Source of the DNA: Deltaproteobacteria bacterium
GTDB taxonomy: Bacteria > Desulfobacterota > GWC2-55-46
Assembly (NCBI GenBank): GCA_016219015.1
Contig: JACRCL010000012.1
Span: 62,001-126,000 of the forward strand
DNA: 64,000 nucleotides
Direction: 5' to 3'
Position numbers and translations under genes: made by a program. Each line of letters opens with the position of its first letter. Position 1 is the stretch's first letter. Of this stretch, positions 58,503 through 64,000 are shown in pieces. Below the pieces are notes generated by a model. It was given only the letters and a program-made list of their open reading frames with translations, was not told the DNA's origin and searched no databases.

Positions 58503-60455
58503 TTATTGGCTTTCCTGCCTGTAAAGCGGCACATAGACCTTGAATACCGCGCCCCCGCCTTCGGCGTTGCCTGCCTCTATCCTTCCGCCGTGCTCCTTTA
58601 TGATGCTCTGGGATATGGACAGCCCGAGGCCTATGTTCATCCCTCCGCCCTTTTCCTTGGTAGTGAAGAACGGGTCGAATATCTTATCCCTTACATCCTG
58701 AGCTATGCCGGGGCCCGTGTCCCTTATCTCGGCCACCGCGAGATCCCCGCCCCCTTCCGCGGTGACCCTCGTGGAGATGAATATCTTGCCGGAGCCCTTC
58801 ATGGCGTCCCGCGCGTTCTTTATGATATTCAAGATCACCTCCATCATCTGCCCCTTGTTCCCGAATACCTTTGGCAGTTCCGGGTCGAAGTCCTCGATTA
58901 TCTCGATAGAGCTCGTCTTTATCTCGGACGTGAAGAGCGTAAGCGTTGCCCTTATCGACTCGTTCAGGAACATCGGCCCGAACCCTTCCCTCGATGGCCT
59001 CGAATACGTGAGCATGTCGAGTATTATGTACTTTGAGCGCACGGCCGCGTTCTTTATCTTCTCAAGCAGGTAATAGTTGGGGTCGCCCTCGGGCATCCTC
59101 TTCAGGAGCACCTCGGTTATCGATAGTACCCCGGCAAGCGGGCTGTTGAGCTCATGGGCTATGCCCGCGCCCATCTCGCCGAGCGAGATGAGCTTGGCCG
59201 ACTGTATAAGCCTCTGCTCGGAGTCCTTGAGCTTCGTGTACGCCACCTCGAGCTCGCCAAGGGACTTGTCGAGCTTCGCGGTCCTCTCGCGGACGGTATG
59301 CTCAAGCTCCTCCACGTGCCTCTTTATGGTGTCCTCGAACCACTTCCTCTCGGACAGGTCCCTCCATATCTCCTGGATGTATTTCCTTCCGTCAAGATCG
59401 AGGACCGAGGCCGCTATCTCCACCGGGGCGATCGAGCCGTCCTTCTTGATGACCGAGGCGTCGTGCAGGTACCCCCTGCCCTCGACAATCCACCTCTTGA
59501 AGGCGTCCGTATACTCCTTGAGCCTGTCCGGCGGGTATATCGCCTCCGGCCTGATGGATTTCAACTCCTCCCTCGAATAGCCGGTCAGGGCCGTTGCGGC
59601 AGGGTTTGCCTCTATGAACCTCTTCGTCTCCGGGTCCTTTAACAATATGGCGTCGGCTGCCATCTCGACGAGCCTGGAGTGCCTGTCATTCAGCTCCTGC
59701 AGGCCTTTCGCCGCGTCGGATAAAGACTCGGCCATGGTGTCGAACGCGTGACCGAGCTCCTCGAACTCGTCCCCGGTGAGTATGCCGACACGGTAGTCGA
59801 GGTCGCCTCCGGCAAGGGCCTCGGAGCCCTTTTTAAGGCTCTCCAGCGGATGGAGGAGCCTCTTGTGGACGAGCATGAGCACGGCCAGCGAGGTAAGGGC
59901 GAGTATGCCGCCGCCCCATATGAGGAAGCTCCTCGTGTGCTCCGCCATTATGGCCTCGTAGTTCTTGAGAGATATCCTGACGGAGATGGCGCCGTTGACC
60001 TCGCCTACGGCGGCCACGTGGCACTTCCTGCACTCTTCCCTTATAAAGACAGGCCTTACGAAGCGCGACGCCCTGTAGCCGCCTTCGGTGGTTATGACGC
60101 CCATCGGCTTGCCGGTAAGGGCGGCCCTGTCGAGCTCGTCTCTGGGCATCTCCTCGGGCTCCATGCCGAACTGCTTATCGAGCGAGGCGCCGTGGATTAT
60201 GCGCACCTCTTCGATGCCTTCCACCCTCCGGAAGCGCTCTACTATGGCCCTGTTCTCCTGCCGCCCTCCCCCGAGCCGCATCGAGGTGTAGAGCTGGTCG
60301 AATATCGCGCCGCTCAGCCTCTCGGCCTCGCTCACGCCTATCTCCCTGAAGAGCCTCTCGTTGGACTCTATGTCATGGTAAACGACGGCTGATAACCCCA
60401 CCAGCAGGATTAGCCCGATGTAAAGATTGAACCTCTGAGTAAGCCTGAGTCTCAT
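58503..60455 (-). CDS. Sensor histidine kinase with periplasmic c-type haem motif (DUF3365/Tll0287-like), HAMP and PAS
   Basis: 650 residues. Membrane helices at about 10-26 and 178-197 flank a periplasmic domain carrying CRKCH at 142-146, a covalent haem c site as in Tll0287/DUF3365-type sensors. HAMP (about 198-250), PAS (about 260-375, AADAILLKDPETKRFIEANP), coiled coil, H-box LGEMGAGIAHELNSPLAGV, and HATPase motifs NIIKNARDAM, DTGPGI, GLGLSI. It probably senses redox state, oxygen or NO through haem. Response regulator downstream. Confidence 0.88.
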   Translation of the reverse strand: MRLRLTQRFNLYIGLILLVGLSAVVYHDIESNERLFREIGVSEAERLSGAIFDQLYTSMRLGGGRQENRAIVERFRRVEGIEEVRIIHGASLDKQFGMEPEEMPRDELDRAALTGKPMGVITTEGGYRASRFVRPVFIREECRKCHVAAVGEVNGAISVRISLKNYEAIMAEHTRSFLIWGGGILALTSLAVLMLVHKRLLHPLESLKKGSEALAGGDLDYRVGILTGDEFEELGHAFDTMAESLSDAAKGLQELNDRHSRLVEMAADAILLKDPETKRFIEANPAATALTGYSREELKSIRPEAIYPPDRLKEYTDAFKRWIVEGRGYLHDASVIKKDGSIAPVEIAASVLDLDGRKYIQEIWRDLSERKWFEDTIKRHVEELEHTVRERTAKLDKSLGELEVAYTKLKDSEQRLIQSAKLISLGEMGAGIAHELNSPLAGVLSITEVLLKRMPEGDPNYYLLEKIKNAAVRSKYIILDMLTYSRPSREGFGPMFLNESIRATLTLFTSEIKTSSIEIIEDFDPELPKVFGNKGQMMEVILNIIKNARDAMKGSGKIFISTRVTAEGGGDLAVAEIRDTGPGIAQDVRDKIFDPFFTTKEKGGGMNIGLGLSISQSIIKEHGGRIEAGNAEGGGAVFKVYVPLYRQESQ

Positions 60456-60612
60456 AAATGTACGCTTGAAAAGCTACGGAACGGCGAATGGGCCGTCATG
60501 TTATTCGGGATATCCGAGTCTTTATTCCAAATCTCTTGCAGGGGAGGTCAGGCGTGCATGACGGGATGTATGGGTATGTCAATCTTTAGTTTAGCCGAGG
60601 GCGGCCGGGTTG

Positions 60613-61185
60613 TCAATCGCCGAGGAAGCCGGATTTTTTGAAGAAGTCCACGAAGTAGTCGAGCCCCGACCAGATCGTAAGCACAAAAGCCACGACGAGC
60701 AGGAGCGACCCGATGTAATGGAAGTCCACCCCGTAGAACGTGTAGTGGAGTATGAGCGGCACGAGGCAGACTATCTGGGCTATGGTCTTTAATTTCCCGA
60801 GCCTGCTCGCGGCTATCACAACGCCCATGTTCGAGGCTATCGCGCGCAGGCCCGTCACCGCCATCTCCCTGCTTATCATGAGGGCGACCACCCAGGCCGG
60901 GACCCTCCCGAGCGGTATGAGCATGATGAACGCGGTCGTTATGAGGAGCTTGTCGGCAAGCGGGTCGAGGAACTTGCCGAGCGGGGTTATTATCCCCTTT
61001 TTCCTCGCCAGGTACCCGTCGAGCCAGTCCGTGGCGCAGACGATCCCGAATACCGCCGCCGACACGACGCTCATGGTCCTGCCCGGGGACAGGAGCAGGA
61101 ATACCAGCACCGGCGCTGTCCCAATCCTTATGATGGATAGGCTGTTGGGTAGGTTGAGATAGCTCACCTGTGATTCCGTTTGCAT
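60613..61185 (-). CDS. pgsA: CDP-diacylglycerol-glycerol-3-phosphate 3-phosphatidyltransferase
   Basis: 190 residues from the ATG at 61183-61185; the frame extends far upstream but that part is a shadow of the transglycosylase gene. N-terminal LNLPNSLSIIRIGTAPVLVF, then the CDP-alcohol phosphotransferase motif DWLDGYLARKK...GKFLDPLADK (D-G-x2-A-R-x8-G-x3-D-x3-D) near 52-78. Five or six membrane helices. Makes phosphatidylglycerol phosphate, the first committed step to phosphatidylglycerol and cardiolipin. Confidence 0.94.
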   Translation of the reverse strand: MQTESQVSYLNLPNSLSIIRIGTAPVLVFLLLSPGRTMSVVSAAVFGIVCATDWLDGYLARKKGIITPLGKFLDPLADKLLITTAFIMLIPLGRVPAWVVALMISREMAVTGLRAIASNMGVVIAASRLGKLKTIAQIVCLVPLILHYTFYGVDFHYIGSLLLVVAFVLTIWSGLDYFVDFFKKSGFLGD

Positions 61186-61268
61186 GGGTTCCACGGTTAA
61201 GTGATGGCGCCCTGATTTTATATTATCGATACGGGGGGATTGCAAGAAAAATCGGTCCAGCCTGAAAC

Positions 61269-61865
61269 CTACTGCTCGCCCTTGTAATTGTCGTAATAGT
61301 AAAGCACCCGCTTTACGTACGTCTGGGTCTCGGCGTACGGCGGTATCTTGCCGTATTTCAGCACCGCGTTCTCCCCGGCGTTGTACGCCGCCACCGCGAG
61401 CGGGACCTGCCAGTCGAACATCTTCAGGAGCTTGCTCAAATACCTTATGCCGCCCTCGACGTTGTCCTCGGGGTCGTGGACGTCCCTTACCCCCATCATC
61501 CTCGAGGTCTCGGGCATGAGCTGCATAAGCCCCCTCGCCCCTTTTACCGATACCGCTTTGGCGTCGAAGTCGGATTCGGCCTTGACTATCGCCTTTACGA
61601 GCGTCGGGTCGATCCCGTACTTCGCCGCGGCATTCCGGATTATCTCGTCGTATTTCTTCTTCGAGATGTTCTTGAAGGATTCGGGGCCGGGTATCGTCCT
61701 CCGCTCCTCCATCATCCATTTATATTTGGACGAGGTCGGGACGTTCGTAAGGTGCACTACGCCTTCCTCGTCAACGTATCTGTAAAAATCCGCCTTGGCC
61801 GGGCTGTTCAAAGTCAGGATGAGCAAAAAGGAAAGGAGGGCCCAGTAAACCCCTTTTTTCATCAT
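61269..61865 (-). CDS. Exported lytic transglycosylase (SLT domain) with N-terminal DUF4124
   Basis: 198 residues. Signal peptide (1 to about 25, cleavage near KADFYRY), a short DUF4124-like segment (FYRYVDEEGVVHLTNVP), and an SLT lytic transglycosylase domain: catalytic Glu in VKAIVKAESDFDAKAVS, then GARGLMQLMPETS, PEDNVEGGIRYLSKLL and AVAAYNAGENAV. Cleaves peptidoglycan glycan strands in the periplasm. 83 bases upstream of pgsA on the same strand. Confidence 0.93.
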   Translation of the reverse strand: MMKKGVYWALLSFLLILTLNSPAKADFYRYVDEEGVVHLTNVPTSSKYKWMMEERRTIPGPESFKNISKKKYDEIIRNAAAKYGIDPTLVKAIVKAESDFDAKAVSVKGARGLMQLMPETSRMMGVRDVHDPEDNVEGGIRYLSKLLKMFDWQVPLAVAAYNAGENAVLKYGKIPPYAETQTYVKRVLYYYDNYKGEQ

Positions 61866-62002
61866 CTTTTTTATCCTCCACAGAGACCGGCAGCCGGGAT
61901 CCTTCTCTGGAAGCCCTGAATCCAGTCTACAAAGTCATTTACAAAAAGGCAAGTTTTTTTTATGTGCCTTAAGTCACTCGTCCCGGCAAACCCATTAAAA
62001 AT

Positions 62003-62031
62003 TTGACAAAAAACCGCTCTTATCATACTCT
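62003..62031 (+). promoter_or_regulatory. Candidate promoter of nadB
   Basis: Plus strand: perfect TTGACA (62003-62008) with possible -10 elements CATACT (15-base spacer) or TACTCT (17-base spacer). The -10 choice is uncertain. The leader to the TTG start is about 90 bases. Confidence 0.45.
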
Positions 62032-62126
62032 GAAAAGGGGTCAGGCAGGTAAAAACCCTCGATTTCACCCTTAATAGTTCTTATCGGCTCGAACGGCGGA
62101 AAAATAAAATTCTCCCGGAGGTTTTT

Positions 62127-63740
62127 TTGGAGATAAGGACTGATTTCCTCGTCATCGGAAGCGGCATAGCGGGCTTGAGCTTCGCACTCAAGGCCGCGAA
62201 GGAAGGCACGGTCGCCCTCATCACGAAAAGGGAGATAAAGGAGTCCGCCACGTTCTACGCCCAGGGCGGCATAGCGTCGGTGTCGAGCAAGGAAGACACC
62301 TTCGAATCCCACATCAAGGACACCCTCGACGCCGGCGCCGGGCTCTGCGACAGGGACGTCGTCGAGCTCGTGGTAAAGGACGCGCCGGCAAGGATACAGG
62401 AGCTTATAGACCTCGGGGTCAGGTTCTCGAAGCGGACGAACGGAGAACCCGCCGAGCTCGACCTCGGCAAGGAGGGCGGGCACTCGAAGAGGAGGATAGT
62501 CCACGCCGAGGACCTGACGGGCAAGGCCGTGGAGGAGGCGCTCGTGGCCGCCGTCAGGTCGAACCCCGAAATAGAAGTCTACGAGAACCACATAGCCATA
62601 GACCTCTTATCCCACTTGAAGTTCGTCGGCGGCAAGGGCGAAGACGCCGTCTGGGGCGCTTACGCCCTGAACAAGGACACCGGAGACGTCCATACGTTCC
62701 TGTCAAAGGCCACAATCCTTGCCACCGGGGGGGCCGGCAAGGTCTACCTCTTCACCAGCAACCCCGACGTAGCCACGGGCGACGGCATAGCCATGGCCTG
62801 GCGCGTGGGGGCGGATATCGCCAACATGGAGTTCGTCCAGTTCCACCCCACCTGCCTGTACCACTCCAGGGCGAAGAGCTTCCTTATCTCCGAGGCCCTG
62901 CGCGGGGAAGGCGGGGTCTTAAGGCTCAAGGACGGGACCGACTTCATGAAAAGGCACCACCCCATGGCCGACCTCGCGCCGAGGGACATAGTGGCGAGGG
63001 CCATCGACTTCGAGCTTAAAAAAAGCGGGGACGACTGCGTCTACCTCGACATGACGGGCAAGCCCGCCGGGTTCCTCAGGGAACGTTTCCCGAACATCCA
63101 CAGGAAGTGCCTCGAGTTCGGCATAGACATGACCAGGGAGCCGATACCGGTCGTGCCCGCCGCGCACTACACCTGCGGGGGCGTTTTAACCGACACTGAC
63201 GGGGCCACTAACATAAAAAGGCTCTACGCCATTGGGGAGGCCGCATGCACGGGCCTGCACGGCGCCAACAGGCTCGCCTCCAACTCGCTCCTTGAATCCC
63301 TCGTGATAGCGAACAGGGCCTCTATCCACGCGGCCAGCGTGGTCAAGGGGCTCAAACTCGGGATACCCCGGATACCCGAGTGGGAGACCCGGGGGGCCGT
63401 TGTGAGCGACGAGGCCGTTGTCATAACCCAGAACTGGGACGAGATAAGAAGGTTCATGTGGAACTACGTCGGCATAGTAAGGTCGGACAAGAGGCTCGAG
63501 AGGGCTAAAAGGAGGATATCTCTCCTTAAAGACGAGATAAACCAATATTACTGGGACTTCATGGTGACGGGGCACCTGATAGAGCTCCGTAACATCGCAA
63601 CCGTTGCCGAGCTTATAATCACATCCGCCGCCATGAGGAAGGAATCGAGGGGCCTCCATTACAATATCGATTACCCTGAAAGGGACGACGCGAACTTCCG
63701 CAAGGATACGGTCCTCAGGCTCGGGCTGGAGCCGGCGTAA
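62127..63740 (+). CDS. nadB: L-aspartate oxidase
   Basis: Oxidises L-aspartate to iminoaspartate with FAD, the first step of de novo NAD synthesis. 537 residues from a TTG start at 62127 preceded by CCCGGAGG. FAD-binding VIGSGIAGLSFALKAA at the N-terminus, the signature FYAQGGIASV near 47, HSKRRIVHAEDLTG, VQFHPTCLY near 240, EALRGEGG, and YTCGGV near 350; C-terminal fumarate-reductase-type domain. nadA and nadC are not in the window. Monocistronic here. Confidence 0.96.
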   Translation: MEIRTDFLVIGSGIAGLSFALKAAKEGTVALITKREIKESATFYAQGGIASVSSKEDTFESHIKDTLDAGAGLCDRDVVELVVKDAPARIQELIDLGVRFSKRTNGEPAELDLGKEGGHSKRRIVHAEDLTGKAVEEALVAAVRSNPEIEVYENHIAIDLLSHLKFVGGKGEDAVWGAYALNKDTGDVHTFLSKATILATGGAGKVYLFTSNPDVATGDGIAMAWRVGADIANMEFVQFHPTCLYHSRAKSFLISEALRGEGGVLRLKDGTDFMKRHHPMADLAPRDIVARAIDFELKKSGDDCVYLDMTGKPAGFLRERFPNIHRKCLEFGIDMTREPIPVVPAAHYTCGGVLTDTDGATNIKRLYAIGEAACTGLHGANRLASNSLLESLVIANRASIHAASVVKGLKLGIPRIPEWETRGAVVSDEAVVITQNWDEIRRFMWNYVGIVRSDKRLERAKRRISLLKDEINQYYWDFMVTGHLIELRNIATVAELIITSAAMRKESRGLHYNIDYPERDDANFRKDTVLRLGLEPA

Positions 63741-64000
63741 AAAGGAGGGGAAGGGATTATTTTACGCAAGGCCTTTTCGCGGGTTCAGGTTTGCAACCTG
63801 AACCCTGAAATTCGTAAATCCCGGAAAGATTACTTTTTACGCAAAACCTCTTTGCGCATTGCCATGCGCTTTCGGGCATAGGGTTAGCTCCCTACAGCCT
63901 CCTTCCACCGGGCGAGCCCGCCGAACCTTCCTAAGAAATACGCCTTCCACCCCGCTCGCCCGCCCCTCCCCCAACCCTACGGTCGCTACACCCTATGCCC
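63741..64000. other. Structured non-coding segment after nadB, runs to window end
   Basis: No gene seen. 63781-63805 is a perfect hairpin GGGTTCAGGTT-TGC-AACCTGAACCC bracketed by GGGATTATTTTACG and CGTAAATCCC; it lacks a U-tract. A related TTTTTACGCAA stretch recurs near 63836. From 63874 to 64000 outer arms GGGCATAGGGT / ACCCTATGCCC enclose inner arms GGGCGAGC / GCTCGCCC. It may be a repeat element or structured RNA, and could continue beyond the window. Confidence 0.5.

Noticed and set aside
61186..61719. N-terminal extension of the pgsA frame
   Set aside because: It overlaps the transglycosylase gene in another frame and has no family similarity; PgsA begins at 61185.
62040..62126. NAD-type riboswitch in the nadB leader
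   Set aside because: The leader shows no conserved motif or convincing stem set that I recognise.

Overview
The window (about 60% G+C by eye) looks like chromosomal DNA of a Gram-negative, respiring, Sec-decoding bacterium of the Desulfobacterota/'deltaproteobacterial' type or a neighbouring phylum. The reasons are the pilB-pilT-pilC-pilS-pilR-(TPR gene)-pilA order, a DUF4390-NtrY-NtrX operon, system II cytochrome c maturation (ResB/CcsA/CcdA/TlpA), a complete RnfCDGEAB operon, and a GrdB-like protein with an in-frame UGA. This assignment is inference from gene content only.

Layout. 1-8660 (minus): the translation operon rimP-nusA-ylxR-infB-ylxP-rbfA-nrnA-truB-rpsO-pnp (pnp cut by the window edge), with a strong promoter and an early terminator-like hairpin ahead of rimP. 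8690-10670 (plus): a triple-BON protein, a Cys-cluster protein and a decayed DUF1264 gene. 10778-16489 (minus): a DPS-like ferritin, a periplasmic cyclophilin, and DUF4390-NtrY-NtrX. 16673-21920 (minus): redox and cytochrome c biogenesis (glutaredoxin-like, CcdA, TlpA, CcsA, ResB, TPR lipoprotein, Cys-rich lipoprotein). 22256-27613 (minus): the Rnf ion-pumping ferredoxin:NAD oxidoreductase, preceded by what reads as a complete ZTP riboswitch plus terminator. 27654-34201 (minus): His-rich membrane protein, HtrA protease, glycosyltransferase, selenoprotein, monohaem cytochrome c and a copper-type P-type ATPase, interspersed with palindromic repeat elements.

34394-42288 (plus) is an eight-gene cluster with three radical SAM proteins, an orphan TPP-dependent E1 alpha/beta pair with no E2/E3, two glycosyltransferases and a small membrane protein. 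Its product cannot be named; a surface glycan or lipid modification is the best guess. 42275-57973 (minus) is the type IV pilus region. It holds pilB, pilT, pilC, the PilS/PilR two-component pair, a TPR membrane protein, the pilin with a textbook sigma-54 promoter, and three polytopic GT-C/TMTC-like proteins that may glycosylate the pilin. Two copies of a TGACA-N5-TGTCA palindrome lie upstream of the pilA promoter and a near-copy overlaps the pilB start site, suggesting one regulator acts on both. 58033-61865 (minus): response regulator, c-haem-type sensor kinase, pgsA and a lytic transglycosylase. 62127-63740 (plus): nadB, followed by a highly structured segment that runs to the window end.

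The most unusual signals are the ZTP riboswitch in front of rnf, the radical SAM/TPP cluster, the PilR-like boxes, the selenoprotein, and palindromic elements sitting flush with stop codons at five genes. No tRNA, rRNA, CRISPR array or intact transposase was seen.
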